Positions 39,401 to 51,700 of a stretch of DNA of 64,000 nt are shown here, in pieces; position 1 is the stretch's first letter; each line of letters opens with the position of its first letter. Below the pieces are notes generated by a model that made no database searches, was not told the origin of the DNA, and saw nothing but the letters and a program-made list of their open reading frames with translations. The translations under genes and the position numbers were made by a program. Source of the DNA: Mnemiopsis leidyi (Eukaryota > Ctenophora > Tentaculata > Lobata > Bolinopsidae); the NCBI GenBank assembly GCA_000226015.1, contig JH153048.1, positions 252,861-316,860 of the forward strand, given 5' to 3'.

Positions 39401-42400
39401 CAGCAAGAGCCGCTACAAGAATTTAGAACGACAATTTTTCTTTCCTTCATATATGTTTCACTTTCAGAATTGGTACAAAGTAGGTTGTAACAATCATCAT
39501 ATAAGCAGCGGTTTTGGATTTATTCTTACTATTCCAATTTGACGAATTTGGTAAAGTACTTTGATATAAATGTTCTTGTAAACAATTCTGTTGAATGGAT
39601 AAAGAAAAAGTTCTATAGAAAGTGTCAGAAACATTGTTAGGAAGTATTGGGAAGTGTTACAAAAAGTGTCAGAAAAAGTGTTAGGAAGTGTTATAAAAAG
39701 TGCAAGATTTAGAAAAAGTATCAGAATTCATTCATAAATGTGAAGATCAATTAAAATTGAATAACGCAAAAATAACGAATAAATATTGAGCAACAAGGAC
39801 TTTGGACACATGCAGTTATTATGGTTAATATGATATCATTGTTATGATATATAAAAATGAAACAAAAAGCATTTTAGGATAATCGATGATGCCGCATTCG
39901 ATTTGGGCAATAGCCGTTTCCATCATAGACTTCCATGTTTGCACATTTCGGACTTTACACGTTTTACTTTCACTCATCATCTCGTAACAAAGATGGAATA
40001 AGCAGAAGAATAAACCACTTTCTTAACTGTATTTAAGATGAACAATTCTTATAAAAAAGGTATGGTAGTTGATATGGTTTTAGATGACAGTTGACACACT
40101 AAACCTTTTTTTCACTATACTAGTGTTAATCGTATTTGACATCGATCATGTTGCTTTAAACCCAATCCATTTAAATGTGCATGAGCACATTCCTTGGCCA
40201 AATTTAGCATCGGTTAAGGCGCATTAATAATCTGCGAAACAGACTTGTAAAACATGACTTCATGGCCGGATTGGTTACTAATCAGAGGATATCCGCGCCG
40301 CAGCAGGGTGCACTATAGAGATTACCGGACCCGCAGGTTTAACACCCACTCTCAAAACTTCACCATCTTCTGCGGACTGAGGTATCCAATCAGACCCTTT
40401 CAAACCAGCTTGTTATAATTTTACTGTTCTTCTCCATTATCGCACCTCCAACCCCTCTATAGCTTGTTGGTGCACGGTCTGCCAATGAAATCTTCCCAAT
40501 ACGAACAACCCACCAATCATAGTGCCCTCATTTTAATCAGGTTGAGATATCCCTGTATCGAACCTCACTACACCGCTTGTTTTCATGGTCATATGACTTC
40601 TTTCTTTGGGCACGTGACACGTTTTTGTAGACATGTGACCAGCAGATTTTGTTTAATTTAACTCTGATAGCAGTGCGAGTTAGGTGCGAGGTTTGGCACC
40701 TCCAAAACTTGCCCCTGTTCATCAGACGCAACAACCGGGGCTTGTCGACAATGCAATTAAACGTTGTGTCGCAGAAAATTACTAGTATACCCTACGAGCA
40801 AAGAGCAAATAAGCCGTTTAGTCGTTTAAGGCTTGCATGGGGCTAAGTATACGAAAACAGGTCATAGTGACTGCTAAAACAGCGCGAGCGCACTAATTGT
40901 CCAATTTTTCTTCGACTGGATCTTTATAATTCCACAGTTTTCAAAATTTTTAGGCCGTCGGATCTCAACTTATCATACGTCATATTTGATTCATATTCAT
41001 CAATCAGGTCAATGAAAATGAAAGGCCACGAAGTTCATTCAGCACTACAGATGCACCTCCGCAACCAACATCTTGACCGTGAAAGTTTGAAACAAACGTT
41101 CACGTACAAAATTATCGCGCCTGAAAAAATGAGCAAAAGAAGGACTCAAGATAATAATAAGCTTCATAGAGAAGACTTTTTTCGCATCCTATTTTTTGCT
41201 TTCCAGAATTTGCGTTCCAGATTATAACTTTCCACTATTTGTGATTATTTTTTGTTGATCCTGAAAAGCTGGAACTCAGCTTTGACCAGGGGATTGTAGG
41301 CTTACAACCTACCGTCATCGCTTCGCGCGCGTCATCGCTTCGCGCGCGTCACACCTTCAAAGAATCGTGGACGCGCATCGCCCGTTAAACCAGGAGACTG
41401 TCAGCGAGATACCTTTGTACAAGGCGGGCCAGACTAGCCAAGTCAGTAAGGCCCAGCCAGCTCTTATTATAAATATACGCTCACTTTTGAACTGGGTTTA
41501 ACGAACGCTATACAGTCCAGCTATTTTTAACACATCACAGTGCGTTTCACCTGAAGTCTCATGTTAAGCTAGGTAGATTAGAATAGTCTGACAGGCTTTA
41601 CAAACTATAAATCTTGACTAACAGCTGTATTGAAAACATACATATTATATGCCTTCCAAATTAACAGCTGATATGTGCCAGATTGGTTCACTATTAAATA
41701 GTCGGATTAGAGGAGACTGTGACCACTCGTTTGTTGTACAAAACTTTAATTGCTCCGCTGATAGGTTTTAAGTCAAGCTCTATCAAAACTCAGCGATCTA
41801 AGCCAGCAGCTGTAGAATCACGACTTCAACTTTTCCAGAACAAAACTCAAACCCAAATGTTTTCCCTAATCCCTATCTCAAACTTTGGTATAAACTTCAT
41901 CATAGAGTTACAAAAAGAGGTCATTTTTGTAAACTATTTTACCCGAGCTCTAGTTCCACAAGTGAAACTCAGTATCCCATGAGGCACTCCCCCGTTACTA
42001 ATATCAAATTAAATTTACTGTTGGTCGGTTACCAGCATCACCTTCAGACTAAAAACATTTTCTTGGCATTTAAAAAAGAGTTTGATTATGCAATTATGAA
42101 GGGATAGCGTGGAGGTGCTAACGTCAGGTCGAGGACCAATCAGGGCGGAGAAATTTGCCCACCGACCAATGAGGGAGGAGTATTGGAGTCACATGACAAC
42201 GGTCAGTGTTCTGGAGACCGGGCTGAAACAGCGATCCTATGCGGTGTAGCCATGCTCTAGCCATTATCTTCTCATTTACAATCCTCCTGAAAACTCAAGC
42301 CATTATCAAATTAAAGTAATAAAATCAAGGTCCCGTGAGGTCAAATAACCTTAATTTTAATCCTAATCTAGCTGAAGAGGAAAGAGATGTGGAGAAAATA

Positions 42401-42770
42401 AGTGAACGAAGGTTAACAAGTCTGCTCTCTGTTAATGTTAAAATTTGATACAGACTAATTAAACTGAAACAGGTGCTTTCATTAGGATTGTGTTTTGGAT
42501 TCCCGTTAAAAGTGTATCACAGGAATTAATCAATAATAATGACACTAACGAAATTTAGACTGTCGGAGTCGGGAGGTTCGGTTGGAGTTCATGTTGATGT
42601 TAAAATTGACATGATAACCCGCAGACGGAATATAATGTGGTCCTCTACAACTCCAAGACTATTGACTAACAAATATTGTTAAAAGCTTTTTTCTTTGCTT
42701 TTCATTCAAATAAAAGTGCAGCTTAGTCTTCGTTCGACTGTGTCTTTACTCTGTGCCCATATCTGTGTCT
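36500..42770. other. Noncoding region with CCAAT/E-box clusters
   Basis: No gene supported. CCAATCAG at 37043 and 37073 with CACGTG at 37097; CACGTG at 38171 with CCAAT at about 38189; CCAATCA at about 38324 with CACGTG at 38348; CCAATCAG at about 40388; CCAAT at 42136 and 42166. Short duplications lie at 38535-38631 (two copies of about 49 bp) and 41321-41354 (CATCGCTTCGCGCGCGT, two copies). Confidence 0.5.
40590..40637. promoter_or_regulatory. Three E-box-type hexamers at 21-bp spacing
   Basis: CATATG (40590), CACGTG (40611) and CATGTG (40632) start exactly 21 bp apart, and each has GTC before it or GAC after it or both. Confidence 0.5.
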
Positions 42771-42786
42771 GTACTCTGTGCTTATG

Positions 42787-42970
42787 TCCGTGTCTGAGTC
42801 TGTGTCTGTGTCTGTGTCTGTGTCTGTGTCTGTGTCTGTGTCTGTGTCTGTGTCTGTGTCTGTGTCTGTGTCTGTGTCTGTGTCTGTGTCTGTGTCTGTG
42901 TCTGTGTCTGTGTCTGTGTCTGTGTCTGTGTCTGTGTCTGTGTCTGTGTCTGTGTCTGTGTCTGTGTCTG
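42787..42970. repeat. (TCTGTG)n microsatellite ending in an N gap
   Basis: About 30 uninterrupted copies of TCTGTG run into 10 N (42,971-42,980). The gap probably hides further copies. The hexamer leaves all frames open, which produces spurious ORFs. Confidence 0.98.
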
Positions 42971-43124
42971 NNNNNNNNNNTTAACCCTAACTAGGACGTG
43001 TGACAGCTTACTTACATACCGACATGTAAACAACCCTAGCTCAGAACCATATCAAGAGATCAGCTCAGCAGCACAGCTCAGCCGCAGCTGTGTGTGCTCT
43101 AGCGGTCCATAATCCACTACTTAT

Positions 43125-43505
43125 ACCAACTCTAGCAACAACACCAACACTAGCACCTACACCAACAATAACACCAACACCTACACTAGCACCTACACCA
43201 ACACCAACACCAACACCAACACCAACACCAACACCAACACCAACACCAACACCAACACCAAGACTAGCACCAACACCAAGACTAGCACCAACACCAACGC
43301 CTACACTAGCACCTACACTAACACTAGCACCAACACCAACACCAACACCAACACTAGCACCAACAATAACACCAACACCTACACTAGCACGTACACCAAC
43401 ACCAACACCTACACCAACACTAGCACCAACATCAACATCAACACTAGCACCAACACCAACAATAACACCAACACCAATAGTAACACTAGCACCTACAGTA
43501 ACACA
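43125..43505. repeat. Hexanucleotide-based array (ACCAAC/ACTAGC/ACCTAC)
   Basis: Hexamers ACACCA, ACTAGC, CCTACA and relatives are mixed in a 380-bp tract. Open frames on both strands are by-products of the six-base period. Confidence 0.95.
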
Positions 43506-44455
43506 AGTGGTGGATAACACTTCAGTCAATTTCCTTTCCGTGACAAAATATACCAAACTCAGCCTCACACTAAACAACCACTCAATGCTGCTTTTGGCAC
43601 GTTGATAATCATAAACAGAGGTATTCCTTCCAAGAGAACATGCATAAGCACCACGAATAACTACTGTTTGTGTTACCATGACTTGTACGCCTTTTATAAA
43701 CTAACCTCTAGATCAATCCGTCCGATGTTTTGTCAGGCGCACCTCGGAATTTCCTGCACCATGCCGTCACAACTTGGTATAAAAATTACAGTTCACGGAA
43801 TCTAAAAACGCAACTTACAAGCTAAAAGTAATTTCAGTCCATTTTCTGTACGTGTTAACAGAGACAAAAAAGAGGAATTTAATAAAAATGTGAAAATTTG
43901 TTAGCGCTTCCTTGTTAGGGAGATCTTCTATTCTTTTATCAAAAAATAGTTCATTAAATTTGGTTCACTGGGTGGTCTCCCTAAGACAGACTATAATTGT
44001 CATAATTTGCGAAACACTCTAAATATGCTTCCTTTCAGGGAATTGGTCTGTTAAATCAAATTAAAACTACGGAAATCAATCAAACTTTCAATTCCGCAAG
44101 TGACGGTAAAATATATTGGTAAAATATATTATTAGCCGTGGTTTTTTTGAACCTTGAAGGGCTGTCAGATTCATAATGAACTTGTGCAAATAAACGACCT
44201 TTATTTCTTCGCAAATAGTAAAAGTTTGACCAGAGACATTGACGTCGAACTTCCTCATTTTCTACTGAGAAATTCAAATCTCAAATTTAGCAATTTGTGA
44301 CAGCTTCATCAACGAAGTTGATCGAAAAATTTTCATAACTGGCCGAGCCAACGATATTGACAGATAATTAAAACAACGAATTGAGATTGAAGGGGCGGAC
44401 GACATGATTTCAACAGTGCGTGCTTTCAACGAAAAGTACGAGCCTTTCTACTAAT
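43506..44455. other. Noncoding stretch
   Basis: AT-rich DNA without recognisable features; I see no gene. Confidence 0.5.
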
Positions 44456-44790
44456 CTACTTTCAGTACACCCCTTTTAGTACACCACTAGTAAAATAATC
44501 TTTTTTATAGTATACCCTTTCTAGTATACCGGCCCTTTCTACCCCTTTCTTGTATACCCCTTTCAAGTACCCCTTTTTAGTACAGTACTCCTCATTTCTA
44601 GTATACTCATTTCAAGTACCCCTTTTTAGTACAGTACTTCTAATTTCTTGCATACCTCATTCAAGTACCCCTTTTTAGTATGTCCTTTTTTAGTGTACCC
44701 CTTTTTAATACAGTACCATTTCAGTAAACTCCTTTCTAGCACACCCCTTGTAATACAACCCTTTCTGATAGTTCCCTTTCTAGTAAACCC
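44456..44790. repeat. Degenerate CCCCTTTCTAGTATAC-type repeats
   Basis: Short units of about 16-24 bp such as TACCCCTTTTTAGTACAGTA recur many times with irregular spacing. Pyrimidine-rich and strongly diverged. Confidence 0.75.
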
Positions 44791-44839
44791 CTTCAAAATA
44801 GTTTTTATTCTTAATGTGAATGGCGTAACTAAAAAGATT

Positions 44840-44960
44840 TAGCTGATAGCTCATTCGGCATTCCGCCTTTATTATCAGCTGGCTGTTTCAAAGACAGTTG
44901 ATTATAACACTTCAGTAAAACTGAAATGCAATGTATCTATTCCCATCAAGTGGGACTAAA
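44840..44960 (+). repeat. Possible tRNA-derived SINE head
   Basis: GATAGCTCATTCGGCATTCC resembles a tRNA D arm and A-box, followed at a suitable distance by GGCTGTTTCAAAGAC, a B-box with one extra T. No ends could be defined. Confidence 0.3.
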
Positions 44961-46500
44961 ACTAGAACTCGCTAAGTCGCAAGGAGGATCCATTCCGAAC
45001 ATTGTAAAAGCGGTTGTCGTTGTCATATTAGCACATCACCCTCCAGTGAACAGTTTGCCGCTCATGACAGGTTGGCCCCAACAAAGGTGACCTTGTTGGA
45101 ACAGTCTCGTCACGTGGAGCACAGACCGACTTTCCGGCAGATTCCTCCAGCTCCTGGGTAAGTCCTGCAGCTCCTGGTGCAGGAACCAGACTGGGAAGTC
45201 CTGCGGAGTGGCACCCTGTTACCGGGACCAACACGTGAACCAGCAATTATTTTAAAAACCCAGCCCTCCTGTGCGTACTGACTGTTTTGTCATTCGCCTT
45301 CTCCGCCCTGTAAGCTCGCCCACCTAATCCTGGGGACGGGACTAATTCTCCATTTCAAAAGTCTGTATACGGTCGAGCATGATCCGTTAATTGTCACCCA
45401 TGTTATCGCATCAGTTTGACTATAATACTGCGTCTGCTAATTGAAAATCAATCAGTGGTAGAAGCTGATTAACACAGACAGCATGTACTTGATAAGTTGT
45501 AACGAGGGTAAACCGTATCTAGAGCCGCGCGCACGTGCGCCACATACTCACCCAATCATAACTCTTCTTTCTGAAATAAAGCGCTTTAATTGGCCGAATG
45601 AACTGCGACAATAAATGTGCTCCTTTTGTTCCCAAATCTCTACTCACAAGTATTTGTATCAGTACCGCTGTCAGAACGATCCACTATTGGTCAGCGACTG
45701 CATCACGTGATCCAGCCTCAGCTTTCTCATTGGTCCACGTTTAACCGACAGGTGCAGGAACAAAGAATACGAATTCACGCGCCGAGAAAAACGTCCCTTT
45801 TCGAGCTGAGTCACGAGCAGTGTGCAATACTAATAATTCACGTGCCGAAGTGCTAGCTCCTATTTCTTAATGACAACCTGTCTCTGTTGGTCCTACTATA
45901 GACAAATTGGTTTTTGCCAGCTATAAAGTGGCAAATCAATTATATAATTAGTTATTTCGAAAACGTGGGTTGAGCATGAGTTACTACATTTGCAAGTTAC
46001 CTGAAAAGTTGGATGTTCTTAGCCCACAATGCCAGCTAGCTATTATAGAGCATAGGTTAATGATAATAGCTCATTATCGGAATATAAAGCGACCTGCAGT
46101 TTGTTTGATTCACCTGATAATGGAGGAGCTGGGAACTTTGAAGAAAATATCGGCCTGCTTTAAACACGATCGACAACTATTTTGGTGAAGCGATCTAACA
46201 AAAGACAAATAAAAAATAATTATAGGAGCAGACTTCTGGCCCTAATACAACCTTTTGTTACTAATGCAGTAATTATTCATCGCAAAATTTTGTGGACACG
46301 TTTCTTTTATTGTCCGAGAAAGTCAAAGGGCCCAAATTACGGTTCACTAAGCCAATGCGAATTCAACGATTGGTTTTGAATGACCGAGTAAAATATTGGT
46401 AATACGAGGCGCCTCATCTGGAGGTTAACCATGCTGCATGTCTTTCAGGAGTGAGTAGTAATCCTGCAATGACGGTGTTCGACCGCAAATAGAAGGAATA
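44961..46500. other. Noncoding stretch, GC-richer patch at 45.0-45.25 kb
   Basis: The patch includes GGTAAGT (about 45157) next to repeated CTGCAGCTCCTGG and E-boxes at about 45110 and 45232; others lie near 45532, 45705 and 45840. It could be an untranslated exon or promoter, but no gene is supported. Confidence 0.4.
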
Positions 46501-46504
46501 AAAC

Positions 46505-46615
46505 TATCCCTTACCCCAGCCCCTGCTCCTACCCCGGCCACTGCCCCTGCCCCCACCCCAGCCACTGCCCCCGTCCCTGCTCCTACCCCAGCCACTGCCT
46601 CCGTCCTCACTCTAC
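46505..46615. repeat. C-rich minisatellite
   Basis: Units such as CCCCAGCCACTGCCCC and CCCTGCTCCTACCCC recur about five times at 18-24 bp spacing. Confidence 0.8.
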
Positions 46616-47319
46616 GGCTACCCCTCCTTATGCCCCTGTATTTCTCCAGCTCCTTTTCTTATATTTTTAGGTATATTTCCTTCTTTCTTCCCCCCGTTTT
46701 TCCGATTTTATGATTCAGTTATTCGGCGACTCTCATCTTTCAAAATCGATACCTTACAAATTTTCCGATGCTATTATGTTGCAAATGAAAGACTCAAATT
46801 TTTCTGGATCAAATATGAGAAACAGAAAGTATTTTCATTCAAAGACTGCGGTTTGTTTCAATTGTCCAAGGTTTTTCTAACAAATTGTCAATTAACATGA
46901 TTATGTCAGAGTATTGTTTGCCGGCAAAATCGTGACGTGAAGTTAGCACGAAGGCTCCACCTAAACCCTGGCGTTTTACTTGAGTAACGAACGCACGAAT
47001 AATCGTAATGTACTACTCCAATCTAATTCCTAAACAAGTAAAACCTTATACTGACATCATTTATGTTATTTGTTTTACTGTTTTGCTTTTCTTTGTTTGT
47101 CAAGCTTTTGTAAACCCATATATGGTCTTCACAGATACGAAATTGATTGATTAATTAAATTTTTGGATATCAATCCTTAAAAAATATATAAAAAGTGTTG
47201 TATAGCTGAAGGGAAGGTTGCAGTCCTGCCTTGAAAATATAAGATATTGCATTGACCGCCTCATATGTCAATGCATAATTTTACCGGCCATGAATCAGGA
47301 GACCAGTTATTGCAACTAA

Positions 47320-47865
47320 ACCGGTAACGCAAATTACCAACTCTAGCTACATGATCAACAGTACATGATAATGTAGCTAAACCGGTAACGTCAATAACCA
47401 ACTCTAGCTACTTGATCAACAGTACATGATAATGCAGCTAAACCGGTAACGCCAATATTCAATTCTAGCTTCTTGATCAACAGTACATGATAATGCAGCT
47501 AAACCGGTAACGCCAATATTCAATTCTAGCTACATGATCAACAGTACATGATAATGCAGCTAAACCGGTAACGCCAATAACCAACTCTAGCTACTTGATC
47601 AACAGTACATGATAATGCAGCTAAACCAGTAACACCAATAACCAACTCTAGCTACTTGATCAACAGTACATGATAATGCAGCTAAACCGGTAACGTCAAT
47701 AACCAACTCTAGCTACATGATAAACAGTACATGATAATGCAGCTAAACCGGTAACACCAATAACCAACTCTAGCTACATGATCAACAGTACATGATAATG
47801 CAGCTAAACCGGTAACGTCAATAACCAACTCTAGCTACTTGATCAACAGTACATGATTAGCCATC
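47320..47865. repeat. 61-bp minisatellite, about 9 copies
   Basis: Units contain CTCTAGCTACTTGATCAACA, then GTACATGATAATGCAGC and TAAACCGGTAACG. Successive starts (47340, 47401, 47462) are 61 bp apart. Copies differ by single bases such as ACATGATC versus CTTGATC. Confidence 0.93.
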
Positions 47866-48799
47866 TACCTTGATGGTAAGCCAGCAGGTAACATGCCAAG
47901 CACATTCAAATGAATTGTTTATTTTTGGTTACGAACGCCATTATGATCATCTAACACATGCATATTAACAATTTGTTCAGCTGCAATAATCTAATAATGC
48001 GTACTACTAGCTGCTACCTTAGTTCTAATCAGGTTCTGTCAAATATAGACATAAATTCACGGAAAATGTGAATAAATGTAATGTAGTGAACAAATTCTTG
48101 TTAAAATCATTGATTTTTTTCTCAATATACTTTAGGTTCAAACTTGTGTCGTTTTGGTTTGGTTTGTCAAACATGTCAAATCGATTTATATAGAGGCAGT
48201 TATATGCATTAATCTTAACGGGCGATCCACGTCTAGATTTTTTTTCGAATGTACGCGAAAGCAGGTTATTGAACTGCAAACATAACAATCTAGCTGGTAG
48301 TCATAATTTGCCTTTTTTCAAATTTCCTGTAGTATTTTCTTATTTTGGGGATTTGGGTCAAACAGCTCCTGCCGTTATATAACCTGCTAATAACCTGCTT
48401 AGCGAGAAAACAAATTCTTGTTTGCGGAATTTAGGATATAATTTGAACGTCTTGATATTTCAGGATAGATTCTGAGACGGTTCTTTAGCTGTAATTTGGT
48501 TGAAAGCAGGTTCTTCAGCTTCTTATAAGCGGTTCTTCGGCGGCGTTGAGCTGTTTGAACCAATTACTGTATTTTGAGTCAGCCTTAAGATTGAACGACA
48601 TGGAGGGCCAAACCATCTTGAACAAAAAATTGTATATATTAGACAGAAAACTGGTCGCCTTCCAATCCACAGGCTACATTCCTCAAAAATTCATTTTTAA
48701 CCGAACGGACAGTTCTGTCATTATGATACTTAGATAAAAACGCAAAGAAGCACAACATTAAACAAAAAGTATGCTTCATCAGAATTGCAGGAGAGAGAA

Positions 48800-51700
48800 A
48801 TGTCAGAGACACTGGTTAATATTTCTGACATCATCCAACGTGTGTTGTCAAGTCAAAAACAGCGTCATGTTCCGGACATACACCTACAGCTTGTCTCCAG
48901 GGCACTTCAGCATCTTGATTCAAATGTTTGTAGCAGTTAAGTTTCTGTATCGGTTCATATTTTATAATCCAATACATTCATAATTTATATTTGTATGTTT
49001 GTATGTTTTTATGTTTGTTATCTGTATGTTTGTACAAGTATCCCAATGTGCTTGTGTTAATTTTCTCTCAATAACTGTTTTACCGACGGCTGCATGTCCT
49101 ATAGGGAGTACCGTTTCCCATAGCGGTAACAGCTGCCCCGACACCCCTCAACCTAAAAGAATACACACGTCTCACCGCTCTCCAGCCCTACCTCAATCTT
49201 GTCTTGGACAACCTGTCTAAAGATGTGGAAACTATGACACATTACTTGGACCCAGTTGCTGAATATGACCCGTTTGTGAAAGGTTTGTTATCAACAATGG
49301 TATTGTAGTGATACAGCTGCTATAAGCAGAGTTGCTAGTGGTGGATATCTGCGGTATGTGTTACAAATTCGTTCCAATACGTATCAAGCAATTCACATGA
49401 TCAAGTTTCATATATTTGAGAGCAGATTTCAGGAATTTTATATCAATTTTTGATTCTTTTTAAAAATCTAGTTATCTAACTTAATCTTGGAATAAAATTG
49501 ATAAATCATTTCGATACATGGTTACTTCAAAGTTATGTATGCGACAATATATCAAATGTTTTGGGAATCTCAAAAAATAAATGGGCGATATGAAGTTATT
49601 TCCAAACTTTAGGATTCCTGGATATATATAAGGGTTTGCCTGGAGAGCATCACCAGAGAGTTGCTCTAGGACTGAGCCGGCACGACTTTATGTTTGATAT
49701 AAGCGTTTCATCTGAAGAAGTGCCGCAGTTGAAATTGGTGAGCTATGTTTTGGGAAGACAATTACTATAATGATAATTATAAGATGAATGATAAAATACA
49801 ACAAACTAAAACAGCAAATCCAATAGAGTACTAAGAATTTTGGGAGGGTAACAGATTTTCTATAGAAAATTTACAATTGCTATTTCGTCGTATCTGACTT
49901 TACATTTGTCATTTGCTGTCGAAGATTTGTGACCTTAGCCCAAAAACTTAGTTTACTATTACCTTATCACAGGCTATAATTCCACTTAAAACTTCGGGTA
50001 CATATATAGCGATTTATTAGAATTAATTCGGTCAATAGCAATAAAATAGACGTTTAGAAAGCAAGAAATGCGGTAATTATTGTTATAGACGCCCCAGAAA
50101 CAAGCTCACTTCAACCTTAGGTGGAGTTTAATCTCGTAGCAGCGAGTTTGGGAGCACTTGGAGAGGGGGTGTTTGACTATCATCAGACTGTATTGAGGAA
50201 AAACTGTGTAGATACTGGCGAACACAACCATCGAGTCGATATTGTTAAAGGTGACGCCTTACTTTCTGTTAAAGTTGTTTTTTCGTGGGATATGTGGTTT
50301 CATAAGTGTTTTTAGAACATTTAAACGGTCATTTTGATATACCGGCCACGCTCATTTCTTTATTTCTGAATTCTGTTGTCAGTCTATTGTTCAAGCTGGT
50401 CAGGATGAATCATGCGATCTGCGTTACAGGAGTTTTGACAAAAAAAAACAATAAGGCTCCCTAACCTTAATTTTTCTTTCAAGGAATCATGCAATTAGGA
50501 AGTTACATTTAAATTTCCTTGTCTAGTTTTAAACAAGTTCATGAAAACGTCCAGGTTACAGCAGGGGTCTAAGTCTGGCGTATCAACTGTACAACAAGCA
50601 GCACAACTGTGACAGAAAGCCAATAGTTGTCATGGTGAACCAATCCCATGTTTCAGACTCCCAGTTTAACTATTTCGATCAGCAGGTATTTTACGGATTT
50701 AAACGGATGAAATCAATGAAGTATGTTGGTAAGTTAATAAAGTTCGTGTTTTGATCCTCAGAACAATCAACTCTAAAGATAAATGATGACAACTTTTCCA
50801 CTTAACAACATATTGATCGAGTTCTCGATTTGCACGACGCATTTGATCCCTTCTTCATAATTCATTTTTCCGTGAAGTTGAACTAAGTTTTATGTAAGCA
50901 TATAGTTGTATGAGCATAACAACCTCAGCTGATTCTAAACGAGCTAGAACGAAGCGGAGTCCCAACGTACCGCTACACAGCTCAGTACCTCGCTGACAAT
51001 GGTACAAGCGGGCCTGACGGTCGTTACACCGTAGATGGGAGAGAGGTCAGATATTACTAATATCATCTACTACTGCCATCGAATATAGTTTTCTTTGTCA
51101 ATTAAGCAGGCGCAAAATAAAGGATTTAGAAAATTTTCCTTACTTGTACATCACTATATTATCTATATAATTCATGTTCTCAACGGCCAGCTGAAGTGAA
51201 ACAATTAAGTAATTTTTTTACAACTAACAACCGCATGGCAAGAAGCAAAGAAGCTCATGAATTATTAACGCATGATCATATTGAACTTGCAGTAATAGAA
51301 GTATCTCAATCAAAATCACAGGTTGCGGTGGTTTACTTCAGAACTCTGTACGATCCTTCACACTTTGTCTCGGCGGACATCTGGAGGTTCAGAAGAGACG
51401 TGGAACACAGTGCAGCAGTAACAGTTAAGTTTAAATGCAATGTTTCAATAATGCAAGTTTATATAGTAATAGAAAATACTCCGACTAATATTGAGAAATG
51501 CCTCTAAAGACAAGAATCCTGCACTACTTAGTCAGTATATCGTTCGAGCTGGTCAGGGTGAATCAGACGGTCTTGGTTACACGACTTTTGCCTGCAATAA
51601 AAGACAATCAACCTTAATTTTTCTTTCAAGGAATCATGATTAGGAAGTTACACGTTTGTTTCTTATCTAACACAGGAAGTTACATGTTTGTTTCTTATTT

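Noticed and set aside
42981-42992. Telomere-like TTAACCCTAA after the N gap
   Set aside because: Less than two telomere units; not an array.
42695-43679. Open frames of Cys-Leu, Ser-Val, Thr-Gln and Pro-Thr repeats, including a 204-codon minus frame
   Set aside because: By-products of hexanucleotide microsatellites; both strands are equally open.
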